DNA of 64,000 nucleotides from Pseudoalteromonas shioyasakiensis (GTDB lineage Bacteria > Pseudomonadota > Gammaproteobacteria > Enterobacterales > Alteromonadaceae): positions 62,001 through 126,000 of the forward strand of contig NZ_LRUE01000024.1 of the NCBI RefSeq assembly GCF_001550135.1, in the 5' to 3' direction. The notes beneath the pieces were generated by a model. The model searched no databases, was not told the origin of the DNA, and saw only the letters and a list, made by a program, of their open reading frames with translations. Position 1 is the stretch's first letter. Each line of letters starts with the position of its first letter. The translations under genes were made by a program, and so were the position numbers. This document shows, piece after piece, positions 18,240 to 26,857 of the stretch.

Positions 18240-20660
18240 GTGCTGCCAGTTCAAGATATTTATCAATCCCTGTTAACCACATTACAGAGTAACCCAATGG
18301 CCTTATTGCAAGCGCCACCAGGAGCGGGTAAATCGACATGGCTGCCTCTTACCCTAATGCGCGAAGGGCACTTTAAACGCATTGTTATGTTAGAGCCAAG
18401 ACGACTCGCCGCACGCAATATTGCCCAGTATTTGGCAAGCCAGCAAAATGAAAAAGTTGGCGACAGTGTCGGCTTGCGCATTCGTGGCGAATCAAAAGTA
18501 AGTTCTGCAACTAAACTCGAAATTGTCACTGAAGGCATGCTGACGCGTATGTTGCAAAATGACCCAGAGCTTAGTGATGTAGACTTACTTATTTTTGATG
18601 AGTTTCACGAGCGCTCAATTGCCGCAGATACGGCTTTGGCATTTGCCCTCGAAACACAGGCGGCACTTCGCGATGATTTAAAAATCTTACTGATGTCGGC
18701 AACCTTAGATGGCGATCGTTACAGTGAGTTTTTCAGCTGTCCTATCATCTCATCACAAGGACGAAGCTACCCCATTGATGAAGTTTACATTCCACTTAAA
18801 GACGAAAGCCGCTGGCTTGATGACATACCTGCAGTAATAAAACAGGCGCTTAGTGAGCAAACGGGCAGTGCTTTAGTATTTTTGCCAGGGCAGCGTGAAA
18901 TCATGCGCGTTCAGCAGTCTTTAAATGATTTAGGTGATAGCGTCGAAGTATTCAGCTTGTATGGTGAGCAAAATAAAAACGAGCAACAAGCTGCTATCGC
19001 GCCTGCTAAAAATGGTAAACGCAAAGTGGTATTAACCACCAATGTGGCTGAAACCAGTTTGACCATTGAAGGAATACGCATTGTGGTAGATAGCGGCAAA
19101 CGCCGTGCTGCCAATTTCAATTTAAAAACCGGTGTTACAGAGCTTGTTACGCAAAGCATTTCTCGTTCTTCAGCCATACAGCGCGCTGGTCGTGCTGGGC
19201 GAATTGAGCCGGGGGTTGTGTATCGATTAGGTTCTAAACAAACCTTTGAGCGCCGTAACAGCCATGATGCGCCAGAAATTTTGACCAGTGATATTAGTCA
19301 GTTGTTATTAGAGGCAAAGCAGTGGGGGGCATCACTTGCTGAGCTTAGCTTACTCGACCCACCTAGTAGCCAGCAGATTAAACAAGCAACGGCACTTTTA
19401 AAAATGCTCGAAGCCATTGATGACAATGAAAAGCTGACACCCCTTGGCAGCCAAATGCTGAGCTATGGAGCCGATATTCGCCTCTCGCATATGCTCATTA
19501 AGGCAAAGCAACTAGAGCAGCACATGTCTGGTATTTATGTATTAGCGGGGTATTTAACTGCACTGCTTGAAAGCCGCATTAGTATGCCAGCTGATCTTAA
19601 TTTGGCATTGCATAGCCAGCACAGCAAACCGCACCCAGTATTTAAGCAGCAATTAAATTATTGGCTATCGCGCTTGCAACTCAAGCCGGTTAATGAGCTT
19701 AAAACAGAGTACTTGTCGCTGCTGGTGGCACTTGCCTTTCCTGACCGCCTAGCCAAAAAGCGCGGTAATGGTTATTTACTTGCCAATGGTGCAGGCGCCG
19801 ATTTAAGTGAGGAGTTTTGGCATAACGATGACTATATTGCCATTGCGCATATGGGCGGCCATAAGGGAAACCGTGTTTTTGCTGCTGTTGCCTTTATGCC
19901 AAGTGAGCTTGAAGATGAGCTTTCGCATTTATTTACTGAGCAAACTCGCTGCGAATACGATGAAAAAGCAGGGCGTTTTATTCATCAAGATGAGCTAAAG
20001 CTGGGTGCCATCACCATAGCGAGTCAGCCAAGTAAACAGCCCCTAGATAAGAGCGAGCGCACCAAAGCCTGGTTAAACTTATTTAGTAAGCAGGGCTTTT
20101 CGTTATTTAATGAACAGCCCGACAGTGAGCAATTACTTATTCGAATGAGCTTGGCAAGTAAGCTGTTACCAAAGTCATTCCCGCTTTTAAATCACGATGA
20201 ATTAATTGCCTATAACCAATGGCTTGCACCTTATTTGGATGATATTAAAAACCTTGAACAATTAAAAAAGTTCAATTACAGCGAAGCGATTAAAAACTGT
20301 TTTGATTGGCAGCAGCAAAGCTTATTGAATGAATTGCTCCCCTTACGATTAACGGTGTCAAGTGGTTCAAATGTAAAAGTGACCTATCAGCTCGATGGTC
20401 CTGCGAAGCTCAGTGTGCGCATGCAAGAAGTGTATGGCATGACCAGCACGCCTTTGCTAGCCCAAGGTAAACTGCCATTATTAATGGAGCTATTATCACC
20501 AGCGAGGCGACCACTACAGCTAACTCAAGATTTAGCTAATTTTTGGCAAACAAGTTACCGCGATGTGCAAAAAGAAATGAAAGGGCGTTATCCAAAACAT
20601 TTTTGGCCAGATAACCCCGCCACCAGCCAAGCGACTAATAAAGTAAAAAGTAAAATGTGA
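18240..20660 (+). CDS. hrpB: ATP-dependent RNA helicase HrpB
   Basis: An 806-residue DEAH-type helicase, nearly the same length as Escherichia coli HrpB. Motifs in order: Walker A QAPPGAGKST near residue 30, LEPRRLAARN, DEFHERS (the DEFH variant typical of HrpB), LMSATLDGDR, NVAETSLTIEG and QRAGRAGRIEPG, followed by the long HrpB-specific C-terminal region ending RYPKHFWPDNP. The start is GTG with only a weak ribosome site. The cellular role of HrpB is poorly defined; RNA remodelling is inferred from the family. It stands alone, convergent with the toxin-antitoxin pair. Confidence 0.95.
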   Translation: MLPVQDIYQSLLTTLQSNPMALLQAPPGAGKSTWLPLTLMREGHFKRIVMLEPRRLAARNIAQYLASQQNEKVGDSVGLRIRGESKVSSATKLEIVTEGMLTRMLQNDPELSDVDLLIFDEFHERSIAADTALAFALETQAALRDDLKILLMSATLDGDRYSEFFSCPIISSQGRSYPIDEVYIPLKDESRWLDDIPAVIKQALSEQTGSALVFLPGQREIMRVQQSLNDLGDSVEVFSLYGEQNKNEQQAAIAPAKNGKRKVVLTTNVAETSLTIEGIRIVVDSGKRRAANFNLKTGVTELVTQSISRSSAIQRAGRAGRIEPGVVYRLGSKQTFERRNSHDAPEILTSDISQLLLEAKQWGASLAELSLLDPPSSQQIKQATALLKMLEAIDDNEKLTPLGSQMLSYGADIRLSHMLIKAKQLEQHMSGIYVLAGYLTALLESRISMPADLNLALHSQHSKPHPVFKQQLNYWLSRLQLKPVNELKTEYLSLLVALAFPDRLAKKRGNGYLLANGAGADLSEEFWHNDDYIAIAHMGGHKGNRVFAAVAFMPSELEDELSHLFTEQTRCEYDEKAGRFIHQDELKLGAITIASQPSKQPLDKSERTKAWLNLFSKQGFSLFNEQPDSEQLLIRMSLASKLLPKSFPLLNHDELIAYNQWLAPYLDDIKNLEQLKKFNYSEAIKNCFDWQQQSLLNELLPLRLTVSSGSNVKVTYQLDGPAKLSVRMQEVYGMTSTPLLAQGKLPLLMELLSPARRPLQLTQDLANFWQTSYRDVQKEMKGRYPKHFWPDNPATSQATNKVKSKM

Positions 20661-20698
20661 TTTTAATGAAGTGAGTTTTACAGCGCTTTGGATTAGGC

Positions 20699-21001
20699 TT
20701 AAGCGATTACTTCTAACCCTTTTTGCTCTGCCAGAGTGAGCATTTTCAATGCAGCTCCACTTGGTGAGCTATCACCTTGCTCCCATTTTTTAACTAACTT
20801 GTCACTGACATTTAAGTATTGAGCAAAAACCGGTTGTGAGAGATTGTATTTCAGTCTTAAATTACGAACTTGTTCGGGGGTAAATTCATGAACACTTGTA
20901 AGGCATAATGCGTCAAATTTACGCATCGTCGTTTTGTCTATAACTCCTGACTTTTTTAATCCACTCGCTGTTTTGTGAACTGACTTTAATATGTCACTCA
21001 T
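20699..21001 (-). CDS. HigA-type antitoxin with helix-turn-helix domain
   Basis: A 100-residue protein whose C-terminal half is an Xre-family helix-turn-helix (LRLKYNLSQPVFAQYLNVSDKLVKKWEQG). It should neutralise the toxin encoded upstream and repress the pair's promoter. I take the ATG at 21001, which has AGGTG 6 nt upstream and overlaps the toxin stop (ATGAGTGA); GTG and ATG codons a few positions earlier are possible but fit worse. The toxin-first order is the HigBA arrangement. This gene appears intact even though the toxin gene looks frameshifted. Confidence 0.85.
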   Translation of the reverse strand: MSDILKSVHKTASGLKKSGVIDKTTMRKFDALCLTSVHEFTPEQVRNLRLKYNLSQPVFAQYLNVSDKLVKKWEQGDSSPSGAALKMLTLAEQKGLEVIA

Positions 21002-21367
21002 GATCATCACCTACAATTAAAAGTTCGCCATCATCGACTAGTTGTTCAAGTTCACTTTGGGAAAATCGAATAAACTCTTTTGCTAACTCTTTTAATGCTA
21101 ATTTTTCTTTAGCGTTTATATTAGCTCTAGCGTTTTTAGCAAACACATAGAGAAAGAAATATTTATCACCAATTACCGCCCCGACAATAGTTCTATAGCC
21201 AGCTCTTTTTCCTTTACTGCCCATGGCTACGCGCTTTTTATAGACATTACCACCTAGGTCTGCATCGTAAAGGCCTGCTGACATCTCTCTGCAAGCGTTT
21301 ATTAAATCAATATCAGACAAACTTCCTTTTTCTTGCGCGAAACAAAATCCTTTGTTTTATAAATCAT
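20994..21367 (-). pseudogene. RelE/HigB2-type toxin gene, frameshifted near its 5' end
   Basis: The main frame (20994-21320) encodes the conserved HigB2/RelE body: DADLGGNVYKKRVA, GYRTIVGAVIGDKYFFLYVFAKNARANI and LKELAKEF. The family N-terminus is missing from that frame, which could start only at a TTG. In another frame an ATG at 21367 with GGAG 6 nt upstream encodes MIYKTKDFV, the expected N-terminus, and then hits a stop. A single missing base, for instance in the AAA at 21340-21342, would explain it. Alternatively a -1 ribosomal slip at the A5 run 21327-21331 would join the parts with correct length. So it is either inactivated, recoded, or a sequencing error. Confidence 0.7.
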
Positions 21368-21390
21368 AGTATACTCCATTAGGGTACACT
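21368..21390 (-). promoter_or_regulatory. Inverted repeat at the toxin-antitoxin promoter
   Basis: AGTATAC (21368-21374) and GTACACT (21384-21390) are inverted arms with one mismatch and a 9-nt spacer, directly ahead of the toxin ATG. This is the usual place for an antitoxin operator. Confidence 0.45.
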
Positions 21391-21537
21391 TTCAATGTTC
21401 CACTCAGTAGCAAATCAATGATAATGGAGTTTTCATTGGTGTCCCTCTAATGTTGATAGCAGAAGTAATGGGTGATTACTAGTTATCTATCTGCGCAAAA
21501 CCAATACGAATAAAATAAACCGTTACAATTTCTAGCC

Positions 21538-22044
21538 TTGTTTTGGTTTCTCTTTTGTAGGCTGTTTAGTAGTCTAATTGAGTCATTAGTAAAAAAGAGA
21601 AAGCCAGTGTCTGCAGCTATTACCCTTGCTCAATATGTTAAAAAACGAACAGGTGTGCCCCTTGGGCATAAAGATTCGCTGCGCAATATGCTGACACGTT
21701 CTCTAGGTGCTAGCTCGTTTTATCTGTTTTGGCGATATTGGAATCCGGTGTGGAGCTATTATTTATCTCGGTATGTAATGAAGCCTTGCAATGACATTAT
21801 GCCGGTTTGGTGTGCGGTTGTTGTTACTTTTGCCGTCAGTGGGGCGCTGCACGATTTAGCGGTGAGTTTAGTGAAGTTAAAGCCACTATTCTTTTTTACT
21901 CCTTGGTTTACTGTGATGGGCGTGTTGGTATTAGTAAGCAAGTACAGCCAACTCCAGTTTAGCTCTGCTCCTTGGTGGTTAAGAGCGCTCGCCAACATCA
22001 GCTTTATTGTATTGAGCTATTTGTTGACGAGCCACCTTTTTTAG
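21538..22044 (+). CDS. Small MBOAT-like membrane protein
   Basis: A 168-residue membrane protein. The segment FYLFWRYWNPVWSYYLSRYV followed by VTFAVSGALHDLAVSL resembles the FW..RW / SG..H core of membrane-bound O-acyltransferases, with the histidine in place, but the protein is less than half the size of full MBOAT enzymes and has room for about four helices. The TTG start at 21538 is the longest option; GTG at 21607 is an alternative that would remove a basic amphipathic N-terminus. It converges with the Old Yellow Enzyme gene at a 4-bp gap. It may be a minimal acyltransferase or a degenerate relic. Confidence 0.5.
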   Translation: MFWFLFCRLFSSLIESLVKKRKPVSAAITLAQYVKKRTGVPLGHKDSLRNMLTRSLGASSFYLFWRYWNPVWSYYLSRYVMKPCNDIMPVWCAVVVTFAVSGALHDLAVSLVKLKPLFFFTPWFTVMGVLVLVSKYSQLQFSSAPWWLRALANISFIVLSYLLTSHLF

Positions 22045-22048
22045 TGCG

Positions 22049-23140
22049 TTATTGCGTTGCTAAAGGGTAGTCAGTGTAGCCTTTAGCACCGCCTCCAAAT
22101 AGGGTATCTGGATCATGCTGAGCAAGCTCAATGCCTTGTTCAATGCGCGCTGGCAGATCTGGGTTGGCAACAAACGGGCGACCAAAACCAATTAAATCAG
22201 CCCAGCCTGCGGCTATTGCTAGTTCTGCTTTCTCGCCAGTGTATTTACCTGCATAAATCATTAATCCAGCATAGTTTTCACGTAGCGCTTGCTTAAAACT
22301 TTGCTCCATTAAAGGCGCATCATCCCAATCAGCTTCGGCAATGTGCAAATAAGCAACGTTAAGGTCATTGAGTACTTTTGCTGCGCCAATATAGGTTTCA
22401 AATGGGTTATCATCGACCGTCCCATTGAGGGTTGTGAGTGGAGCAAGGCGTACGCCAATACGTTCAGCGCCAATTTCATCACAAACCGCTTGTGTCACTT
22501 GTTGTAAAAAGCGTAAGCGGTTTTCTAAACTGCCGCCGTATTTATCGGTGCGTTGGTTCGACTCTGAATCAATAAATTGATTAATTAAGTAACCATTAGC
22601 AGCGTGAAGTTCAATACCATCAAACCCTGCATCTACTGCATTACGAGCAGCTTGACGGTATTCGTTTATAACGTGTTTGATGTCGTCATGACTCATCGCA
22701 CGTGGCTGTGCTGTGGCAACAAAGTCAGGTTTGTCATCTTCATCAATAAAAACTTTTACGTCTTTAGCTGCAATAGCAGATGGCGCAATTGGTTGCTCGC
22801 CACCTGTGTTACTTGGGTGAGAGACTCGGCCAACATGCCAAAGCTGAGCGAACATAACGCCACCAGCTTGATGAACTTTGTCGGTTACTTTCTTCCAACC
22901 TGCAATTTGCTCGGCAGTGTAAATACCTGGTGTCCAAGCATAACCCTTACCTAGGGCTGATATTTGTGTGCCTTCGCTGATAATTAAGCCGGCGCTGGCA
23001 CGCTGTGCATAGTAGTCGGCCATTAACTCATTGGCGATATCACCGGGTTGTGATGAGCGAGAGCGGGTCATCGGTGGCATAACAATGCGGTTTTTTAAAG
23101 TATGACCGGCAAGTTGTACGGTATCGAATAATTTGTTCAT
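22049..23140 (-). CDS. Old Yellow Enzyme family ene-reductase (NemA-like)
   Basis: A 363-residue FMN-dependent flavoprotein that reduces activated C=C bonds or nitro compounds with NAD(P)H. Family hallmarks include MPPMTRSRSSQPGD near residue 20, GFDGIELHAANGYLINQF, ESNQRTDKYGGSLENRLRF and IGFGRPFVANPDLP. Length matches NemA-type enzymes. The ATG at 23140 has AAGGAT upstream. A short inverted repeat sits just ahead of the gene, and a LysR gene follows the same strand upstream by 98 bp with its own divergent partner. Inducers are likely electrophiles; this is inferred from the family. Confidence 0.93.
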   Translation of the reverse strand: MNKLFDTVQLAGHTLKNRIVMPPMTRSRSSQPGDIANELMADYYAQRASAGLIISEGTQISALGKGYAWTPGIYTAEQIAGWKKVTDKVHQAGGVMFAQLWHVGRVSHPSNTGGEQPIAPSAIAAKDVKVFIDEDDKPDFVATAQPRAMSHDDIKHVINEYRQAARNAVDAGFDGIELHAANGYLINQFIDSESNQRTDKYGGSLENRLRFLQQVTQAVCDEIGAERIGVRLAPLTTLNGTVDDNPFETYIGAAKVLNDLNVAYLHIAEADWDDAPLMEQSFKQALRENYAGLMIYAGKYTGEKAELAIAAGWADLIGFGRPFVANPDLPARIEQGIELAQHDPDTLFGGGAKGYTDYPLATQ

Positions 23141-23150
23141 TACGGATCCT

Positions 23151-23170
23151 TGAAAGCGAATATGCTTTCA
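23151..23170. promoter_or_regulatory. Inverted repeat upstream of the Old Yellow Enzyme gene
   Basis: TGAAAGC (23151-23157) and GCTTTCA (23164-23170) are perfect inverted arms with a 6-nt spacer, 10 bp ahead of the start codon. It may be an operator or a 5' leader hairpin. Confidence 0.3.
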
Positions 23171-23238
23171 GCATAACGAAAATCATTTATGAAATTAATG
23201 CCACTAATCACAAAACACTTTTGTTAAAAATGCAAAAA

Positions 23239-24126
23239 CTAAAGCGTTAACCTTGGTGCTATAAAGTCTAAAAACGCTAATACTCGTGATGACACACCGC
23301 TGTTTTGGTAATACACCGCATGCACTTTTTCGCGGCGATTAGGGCTCAGTACCTCGCCTTCAAGCACTTTTACTAAACGGCCTGCTTTTAAATCTTCGTT
23401 GATCATAAATTCCGACAACAAGGTAATGCCATGACCTTGAATACAAAGCTGGCGCACAGTTTCACCACTTGATGCACTGATTGAAAATTTAAGATCTAAA
23501 GGCGTGGTTAGCGGCCAGTGATTTAAATGCGGCGCATCGGTAAAACCAATAAGCTGGTGCGAGGCTAAGTCGGTTAGCTCATTTAATGCTGGTGCCGCTT
23601 TTAAATAATCAGGGCTGGCAACGAGCTGTAGTTTGCTAATTCCCAAAGTGCGCGCATGCAAGTTTGAGTCAGCAAGTTCGCCAATACGAATAGCAATATC
23701 GGTTTTATGCTCAAGCAAATCGATAATGTTGTCGTGGCTGGTGATCTCAAGTTTTATGTCAGGATAAGCTTGGTTAAAGGCTTTTAAATGTGGCGCTAAT
23801 TGGTGAAACACAAAAGGACTTGCGGCATCGACTCTTAATTTTCCTGATGGCGCACAGTGCAGAAGCTTTAAGGCCTCTTCGCCTTGTGCAAGCTGACTCA
23901 GTGCTTCTCTAGCATATCCTAAAAATAACTGACCTTCTTCGGTTAGCTCAATGCGCCTTGTAGTGCGGTTGAATAAGGTAACGTTTAAGGATTTTTCGAG
24001 CCGAGTTACCGCCCGTGATATTTTTGCTACTTGCTCATCTAATGCATTGGCTGCACTTGAGAACCCGCCGGTATCAACCACGCTAATAAATGCTTCTAAA
24101 TCTTGGGTGTTGGAGATCACGCTCAT
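23239..24126 (-). CDS. LysR-family transcriptional regulator
   Basis: A 295-residue LysR regulator: N-terminal winged helix-turn-helix (DLEAFISVVDTGGFSSAANAL, then RLEKSLNVTLFNRTTRRIELTEEG) and a C-terminal effector-binding domain. The start is the ATG at 24126, preceded by AAGGT; a further 65 codons open upstream run across the divergent promoter and are rejected. It is divergent from the MFS exporter gene at 24236, with a near-perfect palindrome in the 109-bp gap, the classical arrangement for autoregulation plus control of the neighbour. Ligand unknown. Confidence 0.92.
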   Translation of the reverse strand: MSVISNTQDLEAFISVVDTGGFSSAANALDEQVAKISRAVTRLEKSLNVTLFNRTTRRIELTEEGQLFLGYAREALSQLAQGEEALKLLHCAPSGKLRVDAASPFVFHQLAPHLKAFNQAYPDIKLEITSHDNIIDLLEHKTDIAIRIGELADSNLHARTLGISKLQLVASPDYLKAAPALNELTDLASHQLIGFTDAPHLNHWPLTTPLDLKFSISASSGETVRQLCIQGHGITLLSEFMINEDLKAGRLVKVLEGEVLSPNRREKVHAVYYQNSGVSSRVLAFLDFIAPRLTL

Positions 24127-24145
24127 GGTTTTACCTTTTCGTTTT

Positions 24146-24164
24146 TGACAAAAGTATTTTGTCA
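24146..24164. promoter_or_regulatory. Palindromic operator between LysR and MFS genes
   Basis: TGACAAAA (24146-24153) and TTTTGTCA (24157-24164) are perfect 8-bp inverted arms around GTA. The site is 20 bp ahead of the LysR start and 72 bp ahead of the MFS start, fitting a LysR binding site that contains the T-N11-A pattern. Confidence 0.6.
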
Positions 24165-24235
24165 CTACTGCTATTTTTGCAAATTTAATTTTAGCCACAA
24201 TAGCCGCACTTTCAAAATTAAACAGAGGATATGTG

Positions 24236-25417
24236 ATGCCAATAGCATTACTTGCGTTAACTCTCAGTGCGTTTGCCATAGGCACCACTGAGTTTGTGAT
24301 TGTCGGCTTAGTGCCAACCATCGCTGATGATTTAGCGGTTTCGTTACCGAGTGCCGGACTACTTGTTAGCTTGTACGCATTAGGGGTTGCGGTGGGGGCG
24401 CCAGTATTAACCGCGCTTACCGGACGCTGGAATCGAAAACATGTATTACTTAGCTTAATGAGCCTATTTGTAATTGGTAATTTACTGGCTTGGCAAGCAC
24501 CTAGTTATGGTAGCTTGATCACCGCAAGGATTCTAACAGGCCTTGCCCATGGGGTGTTTTTCTCAATTGGTTCAACGATCGCTACTGGGCTTGTCAGTAA
24601 AGATAAAGAAGCCAGTGCCATTGCGATTATGTTTACGGGGTTAACGGTTGCATTAGTAACCGGTGTGCCATTAGGGACTTGGATTGGTCAGCACTTTGGT
24701 TGGCGAGCGACCTTTTTAGTATTGTCTTTACTGGGCTTAATTGCACTGGTTGGTAGCGCGTTTTTAATTCCGAGCAACTTAAAGCAAAGTAAACCAGCGA
24801 CTTTGGGTGAGCAGCTAAAAGTAATGGTGCAACCTAGGCTTTTACTGGTGTACTTGATGACCATACTTGGTTATGGCGGCACATTTACTGCCTTTACCTA
24901 TTTAGCGCCTATTTTAGAGCAGCAAACTGGATTTGCATCAGCCATTATTAGCTTAATCATGCTGGTATATGGGGTATCGGTTGCTGTTGGCAATATTTAC
25001 GGCGGTAAGTTAGCTGATAAAAAAGGCCCCATTAGTGCGCTGACTATTATCTTTAGTGCTTTAAGTATTGTGCTGTTAGTGCTGACCTTTACCATGCAAT
25101 CTAAAGTCGCTGCGGTACTGACCATACTTGTATGGGGGGCATTTGCGTTTGGTAATGTGCCTGGGCTGCAAGTTTATGTGGTTAAACTTGCCGAAAAGTT
25201 CACACCCAATGCCGTCGATGTGGCATCAGGGTTGAACATTGCAGCGTTTAATATCGGGATTGCGCTAGGTTCAGTGTTAGGTGGTGTTGTCGTTGAAAAC
25301 TACTCATTGCAAGACACTGCTTGGATTGGCGCTATCATCAGTTTAGCTGCGTTAATTGCAACACGATACAGCGGTTATTTGGATAAACGCGAGACCCCAA
25401 AGCCACAAACAGCTTAA
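24236..25417 (+). CDS. MFS efflux transporter (DHA1, AraJ/YdhP-like)
   Basis: A 393-residue major facilitator protein with 12 predicted helices. The start SAFAIGTTEFVIVGLVPTIADDL and the motif-A-like loop TGRWNRKHV identify the AraJ/YdhP branch of drug:H+ antiporters. I choose the ATG at 24236, with GAGG 7 nt upstream, over the GTG three bases earlier. It is divergent from the LysR gene across an inverted-repeat operator, suggesting substrate-induced export. The exported compound cannot be deduced. Confidence 0.9.
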   Translation: MPIALLALTLSAFAIGTTEFVIVGLVPTIADDLAVSLPSAGLLVSLYALGVAVGAPVLTALTGRWNRKHVLLSLMSLFVIGNLLAWQAPSYGSLITARILTGLAHGVFFSIGSTIATGLVSKDKEASAIAIMFTGLTVALVTGVPLGTWIGQHFGWRATFLVLSLLGLIALVGSAFLIPSNLKQSKPATLGEQLKVMVQPRLLLVYLMTILGYGGTFTAFTYLAPILEQQTGFASAIISLIMLVYGVSVAVGNIYGGKLADKKGPISALTIIFSALSIVLLVLTFTMQSKVAAVLTILVWGAFAFGNVPGLQVYVVKLAEKFTPNAVDVASGLNIAAFNIGIALGSVLGGVVVENYSLQDTAWIGAIISLAALIATRYSGYLDKRETPKPQTA

Positions 25418-25505
25418 ACTAAAATATTGATAGTTCGGGGCTTTGTCGTTATTTTAGGTTCGTAGTTTGATTATTAGTCAATAACTAAAACCACAAGGAA
25501 TAACG

Positions 25506-25973
25506 ATGAAGCACCTTTATTTTCTGGCTATTTGCCTGTTGAGCACATTTAGCAGCCAAGCAAAGCAAGTTAATCCAGAGCTTACAGCATTAGCACAGCA
25601 GTACTTTAATACCATGGTTGCAACACAAGCACCGAATGCCACCAACAAAGAGTTAGAAGCCTTTTTAGCTTTATTAACTGACGATGTAGCAAATCAACAC
25701 TTACCTTATCAAACAGATGATTCTAGAGAGCCAGATGGCAAAGCGATGATGCGTAAAGGCATGACCTTTTACCTTGGGGCACACACTGAATACCAAGCAA
25801 ACTTACTCGATACCTTTATTTTTAATGATTCTGCCATTGCTTTACGTTATACCCATCACGCTAAAGGTATACATCCACAAAACCAGCAAGAAATTGAATA
25901 CACGCAAACCATTATGGATGTGCTCGAAATCGAAGATGGCAAGATAGCGGTGATTCGTAAATACCACGAATGA
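25506..25973 (+). CDS. Secreted NTF2/SnoaL-like protein
   Basis: A 155-residue protein with a signal peptide of about 19 residues (MKHLYFLAICLLSTFSSQAK) and a single cystatin-like alpha+beta barrel typical of the NTF2/SnoaL superfamily (LTALAQQYFNTMV, then FLALLTDDVANQHLPYQ and MDVLEIEDGKIAVIRKYHE). Such domains serve as small-molecule pockets or enzymes with very varied chemistry, so no function is assigned. An AAGGAA site precedes the ATG. It is followed by its own terminator and may be monocistronic. Confidence 0.75.
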   Translation: MKHLYFLAICLLSTFSSQAKQVNPELTALAQQYFNTMVATQAPNATNKELEAFLALLTDDVANQHLPYQTDDSREPDGKAMMRKGMTFYLGAHTEYQANLLDTFIFNDSAIALRYTHHAKGIHPQNQQEIEYTQTIMDVLEIEDGKIAVIRKYHE

Positions 25974-26000
25974 GCTTAGCTTAACTTTTAGCCTAACATG

Positions 26001-26022
26001 AGCGCTTTTTAAGCGCTTTTTT
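26001..26022 (+). terminator. Intrinsic terminator after the SnoaL-like gene
   Basis: AGCGCTT (26001-26007) and AAGCGCT (26011-26017) form a tight hairpin followed by a T-run. The stretch from here to 26239 shows no gene. Confidence 0.85.
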
Positions 26023-26239
26023 ATTAAAAATACGCCTGCAATAAATTTTCTCTTTTTTCCGCATTTCAGCTTAAATTCATACTTTTTAGGCTTTATTTTG
26101 AATAAATTTAAAACTTTTTTATATTTCTGATAATAAACGTAAGAACAGTGGGTTAGCTTAACTTACGTGTGTAGCTTTGCGGTTGTTTACAATTTGTCAA
26201 CCTTGAATTGCCATGCTCATTACCTTAACCTTTATTTTA

Positions 26240-26253
26240 ATTGAACGTTCAAT
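26240..26253 (+). promoter_or_regulatory. BetI-type operator upstream of betI
   Basis: ATTGAACGTTCAAT is a perfect 14-bp palindrome 12 bp before the betI start, and closely resembles known BetI/TetR-type choline-responsive operators. Binding here would repress betI and the cotranscribed choline genes until choline accumulates. Confidence 0.75.
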
Positions 26254-26265
26254 CAATAAAAAATT

Positions 26266-26856
26266 ATGCCGAAAGTTGGAATGGAACCTGTTCGTCGTCA
26301 GCAGTTAATTGACGCCACAATAGAGTCGGTTGCAGAGCTTGGTTTGCAAGGCACTACCATAAATAGCATTAGTAAAAAGGCAGGCTTATCGTCTGGCATT
26401 ATCAGTCATTATTTTGGTGGTAAGCAGGGCTTAATTGAAGCCACTGTGCGTTATTTATTGACCAGCTTAAAGCAAGCACTTTTGAATCAAGTAACGCCAC
26501 AAACTAGTCCAGAGCAACGATTAATGTTTATCGTTGAAGCAAACTTTTCGCGTATTCAGCAGCAAAGCAACAACACCAAAACTTGGTTGAGCTTTTGGGC
26601 GCATTCAATGCACGACGCCCAGTTGCATCGCTTACAAAACGTAAATAGTAAACGTTTATTTAGTAACTTATTAAGCTCATTCAAACAGTTAATGAGCGAT
26701 AGCGATGCCAATTTAGCTGCTGAGCTAAGTGCAGCCATGATCGATGGTTTATGGCTAAGAGCCGTATTAAGTAAGTCAGACCAAGATCAATTCGAAAATT
26801 GTGAGCGATTAGCTAAAGACTACATTCGTTCACTGATAAAACAGTATGGAGCCTAA
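26266..26856 (+). CDS. betI: TetR-family choline-responsive repressor BetI
   Basis: A 196-residue TetR regulator with the BetI-typical N-terminus [20 protein letters not shown] and helix-turn-helix [26 protein letters not shown]. It should repress the betaine synthesis genes and release DNA on binding choline. The ATG lacks a clear ribosome site and lies 12 bp from the palindromic operator, so it could be poorly translated or translated from a short leader. Its stop is separated from the betB ATG by one base, so betI is the first gene of the operon. Confidence 0.94.
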   Translation: MPKVGMEPVRRQQLIDATIESVAELGLQGTTINSISKKAGLSSGIISHYFGGKQGLIEATVRYLLTSLKQALLNQVTPQTSPEQRLMFIVEANFSRIQQQSNNTKTWLSFWAHSMHDAQLHRLQNVNSKRLFSNLLSSFKQLMSDSDANLAAELSAAMIDGLWLRAVLSKSDQDQFENCERLAKDYIRSLIKQYGA

Positions 26857-26857
26857 A

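Noticed and set aside
20994-21320. Treating the toxin as a normal CDS with a TTG start
   Set aside because: It omits the conserved N-terminus that is encoded just upstream in another frame from a better start.
21404-21436. 10-codon minus-strand ORF (MKTPLSLICY) with GAGGGA upstream, ahead of the toxin gene
   Set aside because: Too short to support as a gene; no relation to the toxin-antitoxin start was found.
24127-24321. N-terminal extension of the LysR protein
   Set aside because: It crosses the divergent promoter and the MFS start, and LysR proteins begin at the helix-turn-helix.
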